Below are positions 47,093 to 59,188 of a DNA stretch of 64,000 nt, one piece after another. The notes under the pieces are model-generated. The model saw only the letters and a list, made by a program, of their open reading frames with translations, did not search any database and was not told the DNA's origin. Origin of the DNA: Ciborinia camelliae (Eukaryota; Ascomycota; Leotiomycetes; Helotiales; Sclerotiniaceae); NCBI GenBank assembly GCA_025890175.1, contig JANPYM010000001.1:2499507-2563506 (forward strand). The letters run 5' to 3'. The number at the start of each line of letters is the position of its first letter. Positions within the stretch are counted from its first letter, which is position 1. Made by a program: the position numbers and the translations under genes.

Positions 47093-48510
47093 ACTCAGTG
47101 ACCAAAGGAGGCAAGTAGGTAGGCGGGCAGGCAGGCAGGCGAGGAACAAGAAGCAGCAAGCAGCAAGCATCCATCATTTTCATAATCCCATCCAATTAAG
47201 AGTTAAGACGCAAGTCATATCTTTCATCTAAGAGGTTTCATCCATTCTAGGTACCTAGTTAGTGAGGTATTCATGATGAATTCATATCATCAAAGATCTT
47301 ACGGAAGAGGAAGTCTGCATGGATACCTACCTCCTACCTACTCATCGATGCCATGTATTTTCCCACCATCATCGAAGACATTCGGAGAAACTCGGCTCGG
47401 CCTCGCCCTCGCCGTTCCCCACGGCAATCTTTGAGAATCACATTCGTTATCCACCTACCTAGTATCTTCTCACTCCGTTTCATCAATGCTGTGACCATAC
47501 CCCTAGCATACATTACAAGTTCCCGGATTCACAATGACTTGGGATGGAAACTCTTCCACTTCCCAAAGATTGCAATATAAATTTTGTCTCTCAACTGAAT
47601 CAAATCTCCCTCAAATCCAAACGACTAGGGCCAGGCCATTAGATTGGAGTTACACGACGGTAGGCTGCTTGCATTCCCGTCCATTGGTAGGTTGGACAAC
47701 GCAACGAGCGAAGATGCACCTATCCGTGACCTGATGAGAGCTTGTTCCTGCATGTGAAAATATGCCTCTCACTCAATTGAAATGTTATCCATGTGAATAC
47801 CCAGGTGTATATACCAAAAAAAATCGAGTTGACATGATTTTCTGGACCCCGTTCAAAAGCATAACTCGTATTACTAACAGCCAGCCTGGTTGCATACCTT
47901 TTGTCAATATACCCATCAAGAAACAAACACATTATTGATCGCGGATGCAATACAATTTTTCAGCTTTTCTAGAGTATTAATTATTTGCTGTTCTCTGGAC
48001 TTTTTGTGACTCGAACTTGTGAAAGGAATGAAGAGATATTTACACAATAGACGAAAACATTGAAACTCCGGAGGATATCTCCAACTTACTCTTTATCTAG
48101 GTACCTACTACCTAATCTAGAGACAAATGCTTCTCAAAATAGATAGCCTCGGTGAAATCATACGTCTCGTGTTGTACAATTTCTAGCGATTACATCTTAC
48201 GAAATCACCTATTTATTTTGGATTCTTAAGAAAGAGCAACGCAACGTGAAGCCACTAACAACTCTTGGTGCTTGCCAAGCCATACTTTATTTCCACGCCA
48301 TCACTACCAAAGTACCAACGCCATCTTCACCGTCAAAGATCGACAGGAAGGCAAACGAATCGTTACCAACAACCAGAAACTGCAAGGATCGATGCACATA
48401 TATAACTGTTGTGCTACAGGGGATCTTCCAAGCGAGGTCATGAAGTAACGTCGAGATGGGGTAAAAGTTGCACCGTGATAGCCAATTTCGGGAAGCTGCA
48501 GAAAAGGCCC
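46158..48510. other. Promoter of the mucin-like gene and spacer with short repeats
   Basis: No supported gene. Contains TACCTAGGTAG-type elements at 46830-46895 and 46970-46985, a (GTCAAG)5 tract at 47061-47091, and GGCAGGCAGGCAGG at 47123-47138. A 76-codon plus-strand frame at 46472-46702 lies in the mucin-gene 5' region without motifs. Confidence 0.5.
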
Positions 48511-49893
48511 TTACTCGGCTCTCTGAGCTTCCTTTTGGGCCCGGGGCGAAGAGATTTGAGTCATATTCGTATCATTACCTTCAATATCGGCAGCCCACAG
48601 TGCCGCACCGACTGAGAGACGGTTAGCTTGATTTGATAACCCAGCTGAGAAGGGGAATAATCACCTGTGTTTGTGAATGAGAAAAGAATTGATGCAATTG
48701 GTACGAGTTCAAGAAGTGTTGCAACGGTTCCGAATCTACATAAAAGTTAATCAAGTCAACTCTGGATTTGCTGGTCGTAAGAGAAATTTGATGGTCATTT
48801 CGTTTTGTAATACCTGTCAAGGGCGCATTTGCAAAAAAGATGCCCGTAGGGTGCAGGCAGGAAAGTGACAAAAGTGCTGCACTTGCCAGGGTACGAATGC
48901 AATGCAGGTCCCGATACCCGTGCGTTTTAACCCCCATGAAAAAGGGGGTATTTTGAGAGAATTGGAAGAAATACTGTGAGAGGACAAACTTACGATGTAT
49001 ATGCTCCGGAGTGTTCTTTCAACCACGCCTCTTTCTTTGCACTAGACCACCCCTTCAATTGGAAGTACTAAATATTCCGTCAGTTTGATGAATTATCGCT
49101 AGGAAATAACATAGAAGTATAGGTACCCTAGAATGAACCCCTTCACCCCGCTGTCGCCCCTGCAAACCAACAAAGACTACCGTACCAACAACTGGAATAA
49201 GATTCAACGGCAGATACATCAAATACCTTATCAAACCGCCAAAGCTGTACGTTTCCCCATATCCTTTAACAACCTTACCCAGCTTTCTCATTGGATCACC
49301 AAATTTTCCCGATTTGATCTCTCGTCCACCTTTAACAACTTGTGTTTGACCTTTTGCCACCATGACTCCATCGAATGTATCAATAAGAGCATCCGCAATG
49401 ATGAAGTTCTTGGAGAGCATGGTGATAATTGTGCTAGACTCGGAAAGGGTCAAGAGAACTGTGGAGACTACGGCGAGTGGACCATCAGTGAAGATTAGAA
49501 TGGCAAGTTGTGGGAGGTAGGTGAACGTGAACATTGCTATCACAACGATGACGGATAGAGACAGGGTGGGTACGAGTTTCGATAAGAGAGGCCCCCATAG
49601 TGTGCGGTGGGTCAGAAAGTAAAGGATTCCCTATTTGATTGAATTGTTAGCTTGGAGTACGATAGAAGAATGAAAGCAACAGAATCAGAATCAGAATCAG
49701 AATCCAACAAACTTTAATTGGATAGAGGTAAGCTCCACTGATTGCTGCTGAGCGTGCCAGTTCCTTTGCTTTATCGAAGTCCTCCTTTCTATCATTTGAA
49801 ATTCATTAGTGTAACGCAAAGATTAGATGCTTTAGAATAAACCTACGCAACCTCTTTGGCTTTGGCGCCTGCTTTTTCCATTGTGCTTGACAT
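48511..49893 (-). CDS. RRT8/LDS-like (EI24-type) multi-pass membrane protein
   Basis: Seven exons join in phase: 49847-49893, 49713-49788, 49127-49630, 48994-49067, 48665-48735, 48579-48611 and 48511-48527, giving 273 residues. Membrane segments are seen at LSVIVVIAMFTFTYLPQLAI, GPLAVVSTVLLTLSESSTII, LIRYLMYLPLNLIPVVGTVV with FVGL, and FGTVATLLELVPIASILFSF then TNTVGAALWAADIE. The YLPLNLIPVVGT, GxxxHxRYFQLKGW and FTNTVGAALWA blocks are hallmarks of fungal proteins related to yeast Rrt8/Lds1/Lds2, which are lipid-droplet or outer-spore-wall proteins. Intron 4 (48736-48993, 258 bp) is far longer than the others. Without splicing it the conserved C-terminus would be lost. The last 17-bp exon is the least certain part. 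Confidence 0.82.
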
Positions 49894-50185
49894 TGTGACG
49901 ATATTCTTCAGATTGATCGTATTTTGATGCTTAAGTCAGTTTATCCCATGCAAGAATGTGAAGTTTTGTATAAGAAGAAACGAACGACAGCATTGTTTGA
50001 CGGTGAAAGTGCTAGTAAATCAAATCCAGGCTTGCAAGAACAGCCTTTCTAGAATTCCTGCGGAAGGGCGAGATGGCCAGGGAGAGCAGTGTCGTCATTT
50101 GATCCTTGGCATTGGCACTAAAGTACCCACTTAAGCGGGGAAAGCGGTCGCTTGCCCGCGATGGCCCGAACCGAATCCCGCAAAC
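49894..50185. other. Promoter of the RRT8-like gene
   Basis: Upstream region of the RRT8-like gene; no repeat or coding signal noted. Confidence 0.35.
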
Positions 50186-50458
50186 TCAATTTTCAATAAC
50201 ATACCATTCATTGCCCAGGTGATGTCCGGTCCCGTCATATTTGGACCACGGGCTTATTAAGCTGGTGACAAAAAACCTCACTTCTTCCCCATTTGGAGCC
50301 CCGGAGTAACTACTGGTGATATCGCCGTTCTCATCCTCAGCTTTCATTCTATAGGAGATAATGATCAGCTCCTCCACATTCATTGCCTCACACGCTTGCT
50401 CGCACATAGCACAGGTGACAGATAGTGGCTTCGTTTCATAAACTTCTACGGCGTACAT
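50186..50458 (-). CDS. Small hypothetical protein
   Basis: A 90-codon frame from the first ATG (50456-50458) to a TAA. The product has VTCAMCEQACEAMNVEEL, a possible Cys cluster (C-x2-C-x3-C), and a hydrophilic middle ending in GNEWYVIEN. No known family recognised, and the frame could be the last exon of a larger gene or chance. It sits alone between the RRT8-like gene and PAPS reductase. Confidence 0.3.
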   Translation of the reverse strand: MYAVEVYETKPLSVTCAMCEQACEAMNVEELIIISYRMKAEDENGDITSSYSGAPNGEEVRFFVTSLISPWSKYDGTGHHLGNEWYVIEN

Positions 50459-51153
50459 ACCTGAGTAGGTATATCCGATAGCGAGATACCTAGGTATGAA
50501 TTGCACTGAGTACCCTCAGTCACACATTCATCTCACTTGGTGACCAAGACTCTTGATAGCTATTGTACTCTATACCACCTCGTGGGAAATGCTCCACTAA
50601 GAACATTGTTCTCATTCCACCCGTCACTGGCTGATTTTCTAGATCTCTTCGGGAAACACTAGATGGCCTGGAAGATAACTCGCTGTCTCATTTGATCCGA
50701 TAATGGTTACCTAGCGTTATCCCACGACGATGATTGTTACGAGATCTTGCACCACACCAACACTACAATTGTTGGTGATATGTCATCAGCACCTTCAACC
50801 CTTCACTCCAAAAAAACATCGAGACGATATCACAATAAGGGTCCAAATTTCATTAAAGTAACTTTAATTAAGTCATTTTCAATACATACAATAGCGACAC
50901 CTAGGCTGACATCTCTGATGATGAGCCTCAAAGGAACAAGCCTCCAAAAGGAATCTAAATAATTTGGGAACCATGCTCAGGTATCATATGATCTCCCTTT
51001 ATTTAAACGCCTGAAACTCCACTGCTCATAACTCATGTTTTCATCCCACCATTATTTGAACCAAAACTCCGTCCATGAAAGGTCAATCGTGCTGGAAATG
51101 AGGAGAACCTCAAAAGGGGAACGCGCTAAACAAGATAGCAAGTGCTTTTGGGT
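50459..51153. other. Spacer
   Basis: 3' flank of the PAPS reductase gene; no supported gene. Short frames without motifs only. Confidence 0.4.
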
Positions 51154-52098
51154 TCATACTCCAACAATGATTTCCTCGCTCTTCCCCTCGCCAACCTGCA
51201 CCTTCTCTAGTGCTGCCGACAATTCCTCTTGTTGTTTCTTTTGTTCCGTTTCGTACAAGAACTGTGCGTACTTTGATCGTTTGTTGTGGATTCCACACTC
51301 GGTCTTTCCAGTACCCTTCCACCTTCCAGCACGTTCGTCCTCGCCTTCCTTTACTGGCTCCGTTGAGTGCCAATCTCCAACACTCTTGTATCCACGATCC
51401 AACAAGTCGTTGTATGGAACATCGTTCTCCTTGATATAATTCTGCACCTCCTTGAAACTCCATCCTGCCAATGGATTGATCTTGATCAAGCCAGCCTCAT
51501 CCACCTCAACGATATCCAAGCTTTCTCTCTTAGCACCTTGACTTCTTCTTCTGCCAGTCAAGACTGCAGCAACATCCAACTCATTGTATGCCCGTTGAGC
51601 AGGTTCGACCTTAGCAACCCAATCATACAAGTCGGCGTTGGTCTTCCATAATTCCTTTCCGTGGTTTCCCTCAAAATCCCCAACAGTCTGGCATCCTTCT
51701 GGTTTATAAACGTGCAAGTTGACATTTGGATACTTCTTCTTTGTCTTCTCCACCAACTCGAGTGTTTCGTTGAAGTGATACAAGGTATCAAGGAAGATAG
51801 CATCGATGCTTGGTAGTTCGGGTGTTTCCTTTTGAATTTTGCTCAACATATCAAGAGTGACAAGACCTGTTACTCCAAAAGCAGTAGTCTGGTAGAGGTT
51901 TGGGAAGGTCATTTTAGCCCATCGGAGAATTTCCATGGGTTGAAGATTGTTGAGTGTCGAATTGATGAATTTGAGGTGAGGTTTTGAGAGGACGATTTGA
52001 GGAAGAGAATTTTGAGAAGACGCTCCAGAAGCATAACCTGACTCAAGATTCGAGGCAGCCGATGCATTCGAGGCAGATGATTCCCTGTGGACTCCCAT
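51154..52098 (-). CDS. MET16: Phosphoadenosine phosphosulfate (PAPS) reductase
   Basis: Reduces PAPS to sulfite with thioredoxin, a step of assimilatory sulfate reduction in the cytosol. Single frame of 314 residues with an ATG start at 52096-52098. The N-terminal ~30 residues are Ser/Ala-rich. Then come the adenine-nucleotide alpha-hydrolase fold with TAFGVTGLVTLDML (nucleotide loop), DAIFLDTLYHFNET, LHVYKPEGCQTVGDFEGNHG, and later DEAGLIKINPLAGWSFKEVQ, VPYNDLLDRGYKSVGDWHST. The catalytic Cys lies in the conserved GKTECGIH motif at about residue 272. Length and order fit fungal MET16 proteins. Part of the same sulfur pool as the TauD/Dal5 pair 27 kb away, without a physical cluster. Confidence 0.95.
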   Translation of the reverse strand: MGVHRESSASNASAASNLESGYASGASSQNSLPQIVLSKPHLKFINSTLNNLQPMEILRWAKMTFPNLYQTTAFGVTGLVTLDMLSKIQKETPELPSIDAIFLDTLYHFNETLELVEKTKKKYPNVNLHVYKPEGCQTVGDFEGNHGKELWKTNADLYDWVAKVEPAQRAYNELDVAAVLTGRRRSQGAKRESLDIVEVDEAGLIKINPLAGWSFKEVQNYIKENDVPYNDLLDRGYKSVGDWHSTEPVKEGEDERAGRWKGTGKTECGIHNKRSKYAQFLYETEQKKQQEELSAALEKVQVGEGKSEEIIVGV

Positions 52099-53564
52099 TT
52101 TGATTATATTTTTCGGTTGAACGAAGGACCCTTTTTATTTGTTGAGAAAAGTAAGTCGAGTTCAAGTCAAGAAACTTTTCTTAAATATATTCTTTTAATT
52201 TGGGAACGGAAAAATAATAAGTTATAAAAGTTGAGAGGTTTGAAGATGGAAAGGGGGGTGTGATATCAATAGGCCAGCAGGTAAATTGCACAATTTTTCT
52301 CCTCGATGATGTGATCCGCTTGAAAGATTTCACTGATGGCAAGAGAATATGATAAAGAGAAATGATTTGGGAAGATGGTATGCTGTGTATATTCTAAACC
52401 GGAAAAGTAAGATCACACAATCATGCAAGAAGAAGTTTGAAGATTGAAAGGAGGAAAATGAATCGAGTATATACCGTACGCAGTCTATATGGGCAATAAT
52501 GGGCATTGATGTAGGTAGATATGTATGTCACTCTCCCTCCAGCAATTGCAAGGGAAAAGTGGACCATGGAGATAAAAAAGCACGACATTTTCATTATTAT
52601 TACAAAGACGGACTGATACTCCGTACACCTACCTACTATACCTACCTTTCTTCATGCAAAGCGAAATAGTAATCATTTCCTTCATCATTATTCTTATCGT
52701 TTTCCCTGGTCATTCCTCCGTGAGCTGTAAGGAAAGGTCGGTGTTGTCATGGAAGATTTCATGAGCACATTGAGAATTGGATATGGCGTGATAGACGCTA
52801 GTAGGGATTAGCACTCTTTGTCATTTTTTTCGTACTTTGCTGTATCAGGTAAGGTTGAGGTTTTATGAGGCTGAGGGCTGGAGCCTGTTACATGATTGAT
52901 TGTTTTGTTGATGATTGATGATGATAATGTAAGCAAAGAAAAATGATGGATATCTAGGTATCCTTTGGTCCCTGGATCTCGGGTCCTTTTTACCTGTTCT
53001 GATTGTTTTTATTGAAGATTTTTGACTTGCGGTAATAATAATATAGTAACTTCTTTATATACTCACTTATCAACAGCTTGGGATTTTATTAGGTAGGTAG
53101 GTAGTAACGACTCTTTTTTATACAATTTTTTTTCGATATCTATCTACTCAATCCATAATATATATAAAATATAAAACCTCTCTTCAACCCCATTAAATAT
53201 AAAAATCCCCCCTTCTAAATTTCAATAAAAAACTGCCCATCACCAAATAAAAAGACTCACACGCTCAATTACCCAAAACCACCCAAAATCACCTCGAAAT
53301 CCGTTCCTTATCAACCTACCTACCTATCTATCTATCAACCTACAACAAGGAAGTCCGGTCGATTATGATTCCACTAGCTGGAGGGAGACCAGACTCGGTA
53401 ATCGTGAAACCCCTGTCCATCCATCCATCAATCAATCAATCGATTGAATCCCTCAAGCTTCCATGTTCACTTAGGTTAGGTAGGTTGTGCCATCGTTGAT
53501 GAAAAGCACGACATTTCACGTGATATGGTGATTTTGGATGAAATAAACCGAAACGAAACGAAAC

Positions 53565-54100
53565 TTCGATGCGGATGCGGATGCTTCGATGCGGATGCGG
53601 ATGGTTACCTAAGTAGGAGGTTGCTTACAAATAATCTAATAATGGAATCTTGGAAGGCCTAAGATAGTTCCTAATTCGGTACCTACCTAGTAGGTAGGTA
53701 AGGTAGACAAGGTAAGGTAGGTAGGTAGTTTTTGGAGTGGAAACAACGGTAACATATTGATGATCGAACTGAACTTCGATCGATCAGTAGGTAGGTAGGT
53801 AGGTAGGTAGGTATTATTGACGGAATCTGATTCTTTCTTCATGATGGATGGATGGATGTATCATGTACCATACCGTAGGTAGGTAGGTATGGAGATTAGA
53901 GATTAGAGATTTCGCCGACGCATGCATGGGCTTGGGCTTGGGCTTGATTTGGTCTTATTTTTGAAATAATAATAAAAGTTCTAGGCTCTAGGCTCTAGCA
54001 TGTATGTATTGGATTTGGATCGTTTGGATCGGTTTGGTTAAAAGTGAGAAGTTAGAAGTTAGAGGGTCTGGGACCTGGGACCTGGGACCTGGGACTGTTT
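53565..54100. repeat. GCGGAT, GTAG and GGGACCT arrays
   Basis: GATGCG hexamers form two blocks (53567-53604) separated by CTTC. (GTAG)n runs over 53787-53812. A GGGACCT heptamer repeats three to four times over 54070-54096. Confidence 0.85.
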
Positions 54101-54417
54101 GAGACTCTACTCTGCCACTCTGGGGGTCTTATGTACCCTTATCTTGATTCTTGCACAAGTGTGTATTGTAATTTTGATACTGGTCTGGGGTTCTGATTCT
54201 GGGATTTGTTGTTCCATAGGTTCCTCCTGTACAGAGTACTAGGAGTCTAGCTAGGGGTTTCGCTGGCTAGGCTTTCAAATCTTGATGCGTGGATTGTTTG
54301 GGTGGGAGCGGGAGCTAGGGATCTAGGGATCTATTTATATGGTGTCTGGACTCTGGAGTATATATGACTCGGATAAAGGGTGGAAAATGCGGATGTAAGT
54401 TGACTACTGTAGTGGAT

Positions 54418-54451
54418 GTGGAAGTGGAAGTGGAAGTGGAAGTGGAAGTGG
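54418..54451. repeat. (GTGGAA)n microsatellite
   Basis: Five to six hexamer units, reading as Val-Glu repeats in one frame, which is why a long open frame starts here. Confidence 0.9.
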
Positions 54452-55198
54452 ATGATTGTTTAGCCAGGAGAAAAGAAAGACTCGTTCAGGAATCAGTACG
54501 GAATGTGGATCCTGAATTTTCATATCCAGTCCGAAAACCTACCTACCTAATTAGTTACCTGGTAGTAAGATCTTACATAAAATCCCAGTTCATATCACTA
54601 TATTTCTATACATACCCACTGTACGGAGGGAGTACTTCCATCTCTACCCCTATCTTCCCCTTGTCTTGTATACATACCTACCCATTACTTCCACATACAA
54701 ACATATCACCACATCACTCCGTACGCCCCACAAACTCAAGAGAATGTATCCGTAACTCTATAAGAGCATCTGGACATCCCATCCCATCCCATCGCACCAC
54801 CCTAAACACTGTCTACACACAAAGTTGTGGCATCAGATATCGCCGGTGTACATACAGATTTATGAATACCATTTGTGTCAATGAATGAAATAGTTGAGTC
54901 GCAAGATAAGGTGGGGAATTTCTATTCCTTTGGATTTTGGATTTCATCTTTCATCTTTTGTCTTTTGGATTTCATCTTTAGGAGAGGATGGTGAGTTTCT
55001 ATGGAATCTTATGATATATGTATCTCGCATGAAAACGAGAAGATGGGGCCCGGGGAAACCCCCGGGAAGGTTTCTTTTATCACTTCTGCCTTCTGAATTT
55101 TTTGATTTTCAATTTTGATTCTTGATATGAATGAATGAATGAATCAAAGGCTCTAATTCGTAGTCGATGGATATTCTCTTCTATTCACCTCATAATAA

Positions 55199-55261
55199 AT
55201 TATCTATATCTATATCTATATCTATATCTATATCTATATCTATATCTATATCTATATCTAA
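55199..55261. repeat. (TATATC)n microsatellite
   Basis: About ten perfect hexamer copies, the longest simple repeat in the window. Confidence 0.95.
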
Positions 55262-56742
55262 TATCAAATCAAGGATTCTACATCATCTCACCCGCAATCT
55301 CAAACCCTCCTAATTACTGTATACAGCCATGATACTCATTCAAATTTCTAGAACTCGCTTCAAGATCTTATCAACCCCCTTCCCGATCAGTTTCTCAGCC
55401 TACCTAAGTTAAAGTCTTGAAAATTACGGTTGATCGGTCGAAAAGAACGATGAATCTGTTACCCGTATACCGATGAACTTGCAACTTGTGTGACGGATGC
55501 TGTATCTATATGTCTCTCAGTACCTAGCAGCTTCGTCTTTTTAATATCCATTCACCTTCCTTAATGAGGGGGGAAGGGGAGGAGGGGTGGCTGTTAAATT
55601 ATTCATGGAATGGGAAGTTTTGTTATATATCTGAAAATCAAGATTAGTTCAAGCTTTCTTCGCAGTCCTGCCAAATTCTCCTATTTTTTCTACTCATTTT
55701 TCTGTTGGATATGCAATAAACCTTTAAAGCTCTGAATAACAAAACTTCCCTTCCAACAAACTTTTTTCAATGAATAGAGATCTATTTATTTACCTACCTA
55801 CCTAGTATCTATATGAACGATAACATAGCTCCAGCTCCGACACCAGCTCTAACCAACCCTTCTATTCTAATCTCTCCACTTAAAGAGATATCAGAATAAG
55901 ATTACATCATACAGTATCATAATACCTACCTACCTAGATACCTACCTAATAGTATAATCATCTAATTAAATACATGATTCTCAAGAACCACGAATATCAA
56001 ACTCCAAACATCAAGCTCCAAGTTTTACTTTTTCATCTTTGAGGTCGGAAAGACTCTGAGTAATCAGTATTTAAACCTCAACTTGAAGTATAGGGGTATA
56101 GGGAGGTACCTAGGTAACCAGAGGTATTTATTATATATCTAGGTGTTCATGGATTCAACTCCTCTGGTATTTACTACTGCGTGAGAATTAGAGGGGGGAT
56201 TCGAAGATTCGGGATCTCGAATCTTTATAGTTTGATTTAATGTAACTTTTAGACTTCAACAAGAGGATGAGATGAGATGGTTAAAGAAAATATCGACAAG
56301 AACTATCAATCCGAATTTTATATTATAAGATCTTACCTAAAAAGATGCTTCGACACCTACGATATATGATATAACACGTAAATTGAATGCCTATACCTTA
56401 ACTACCTACCTACCTACTTGCCTACCTACCTATCTACCAATCTAGATATCCAAGTACAGCACAACATGATATCTATGAAAAGAAAGGAAAAGAAAAGAAA
56501 AGAAAATTTATTTTGAAGCAAAGTGATGAATGAAATCCGAAAAAAAAAGCACAGAAGAATCGAGCATTTCTGCCTCCGCACCGCACCGCACCACACCCCA
56601 ACAAAACCAAATCAAACCAAACTCCCGGTGAGTCTAGTTTAGTCTAGTTTAGTTTAATATTTTCTGCGTGTTGGAATTGGAATTGGAATTGCAAAACTTT
56701 CTGCTTAGCCCTCCATGTAATTAGGTGGGCTTTGATACCTTA

Positions 56743-56826
56743 TTGATATCTATACCAATACTGATATCTATACCAATACTGATATCTATACCAATACTGA
56801 TATCTATACCAATACCAATACCAATA
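56743..56826. repeat. 18-bp minisatellite, four copies
   Basis: The unit TGATATCTATACCAATAC repeats four times perfectly, then decays into CAATAC hexamers. Confidence 0.92.
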
Positions 56827-59188
56827 CCACCTGTGTACAGTGTATTATTATTATTATTATCATTATTATGTACCTAGGTATATGTATAGGTATAGGGTAT
56901 AGGGACGCGCGTATGTATGTATGTATACTCAGACCTTACCAATCCATTGACATAATTACCTATACAGCGTATAAATTACAAAATGATGATTACTAAGCTA
57001 CCCTTACCCTAGGTAGGTACCCCCCTAATCAAAGTAACTTTTTGTAAATCCCCTGATTCCCATACCGCCTTCCTCGAGGTAATCTTCTTAGAATGCGTCA
57101 ATGGATGTATCTGTGGTGGTGCGAGGGGTAGATCTTTATTTCTTTATATTATTAGTTATATTATTCGTCGTACTGCATGCATCATCTGCTGGTATTGATA
57201 CCCTTGCCTATTGTGATATATCCCTCCCTTTGGTCATTTATATATATTGTTTGCGTACGGACCAGGTATATCTATATCTTCTCCTTGGACTTTGGAGGAT
57301 TGAATATTGAATAGCCGCTATTTAATTGAGGGAATTTCTATTCGCTCATCGCATCGACCTCTTCCTGGTAGCAAGTACTCAACAAATACCTTACCAATAT
57401 AGGTACAGAATTAAGAAACTTGCTACAATTAATTCCAATTCCAGCTCTGCTCAGACCTCGCCCGTCACACTGTAACGGTGTAATAAACTGAGTGGACCCT
57501 TCCCCAGCTTTGATGATTTATTATTATTGTTGCGATCCAAACTCCAGGGACTTGGTACAATGGTAGGTACTGTAGCAGAGCATACTTTAGATCCAAGGCC
57601 CCAGCGGAATTCTCGAATATGAAATTGATTGCCGGTGTCACCTCCTACAGTACCCCTTTATTGTGAATATTCACTGATGCATGTGTGATTCGAAGATAAT
57701 ATATTTTTTATATATGTATTTAGCAAGAAGTTGACGCTTCCGCAAATTAAGAGTTATAAGAGTTGCGAGTTGCGAGTTGCGAGTGTCATGGACATAAAGA
57801 TAGGACATAAAATACCAAGCCGGTCCATGGGTATACTGAAGCTTATATTCCGTCAACGCGCCATAAATAAAAGCATAAAAGCTTGGCGGGCGGTTAGCGA
57901 ACCATGAACCATGAACCACGCCTCATGCATCATCATCGCTCATCAAACACCACCCAAGGCATTGATCAAACTTCAAAGGCAATCTTCATTTTTGGTACTC
58001 AAGGATGATGGGAATCTTGTGGATTTCTTTTACTTCTGGATTCTTCTCCCTGATCTGACGACGGAGATGGAAAGGATCAACTTATATCAGACCATACCAT
58101 CCTTCATCAATTCGAATGTTTCTAGAAGCTCAAAATTTCAAATTTCTGGAACCTCGACATGGCAAATTGGCAAAATACCGTGCGGAGTACCGGTAAGATC
58201 TTTCTTGTGCTCCGCCGCTCCACCGCTCCATCAAAACAAGGTTCTCCTGACTTAAAGATATCTCGGGACTCGGGGGAGATGATTCAATCTTCGTTTTGCC
58301 TTTAGAGGTAATTCGTTCAATTGGATGGGTTGTGATGTAGATAATAAGTATTGGCTCTTTTCTCTGGCTTCATTTATACTTTATGTATAAAACCTACACG
58401 AGCCGCAACTACTAACACCATAGGAAGATTTCGAAGTTGTATCTCTCAAGCAGAGGCTGTAGCATTAAAAGCTGCAGATCTGTAAGAGATAAAAAACGCA
58501 AGCATGACATGGATTCGATCAATCAAGCGTTTACCCTGGGGCATTTCTTGGTTGAAACAAATTGCCCGTTTCATCAACACAACTCCAAGCAAGAGGGATC
58601 AATGTCCCTTGGTCCGTTTGGAAATGTCATTCCATTCAGTGTCAGAAATCAGATTACCTTATAGCTATTATCTTTGATTGTGAAGAGTGATTGAGATTGA
58701 GTTAAGGATAAACCATGGTACTAAAACTAAAGGGGCAAAGTTTGGGGATCTGAATCCGAAACTAATTGGATTATTTGAATCAAAAAGATAACTTCCATCA
58801 ACGCCCCCGCAAACTAGTCGATCACATCCGAATAAAGTTTATTCATGGGTGGACCGAGTCAAAAGCTTGAGGGCTGAACGGTCTGAGGAATGAAGGTAAG
58901 GCGTAAAGTAGGGTGTTTATGTAAGTTCGTTCTCCTTAAGCCAATATTTCCCTCATCTGATTCATCTCTTTCTCATACTATATTATACCTCTCTTATTCA
59001 TCTTTTTGTCTTTCGACTACTTTAATACCCAGTCCACGTCGTTTTCTTAATATTTATATGGCAATTTAGTAATAGAACATTGCACACGGAGAAGTGTTGA
59101 ATCTCTGTGAAACTCAATCTTTTTTTCATTCATCACCGTTAGCTCTACAACACAATCAGGTATTGTCAGTCGAGCAACTATTTTCCTC

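Larger units (their letters stand above)
52099..59188. other. Seven-kilobase gene desert dominated by simple repeats
   Basis: No supported gene on either strand. Simple-sequence arrays are spread through it and are listed separately; between them the sequence is AT-rich. TAGG/CCTA tracts occur near 53090-53103, 53310-53330, 53680-53725, 53787-53812, 53877-53890, 54537-54548, 55793-55803, 55924-55946 and 56402-56430. The largest open frame (54364-54888, 174 codons) begins inside a GTGGAA array and is not convincing. Confidence 0.7.

Noticed and set aside
54364..54888. 174-codon open frame starting in a Val-Glu repeat
   Set aside because: Begins within the GTGGAA microsatellite and continues through repeat-rich spacer; no domain or homologous motif.
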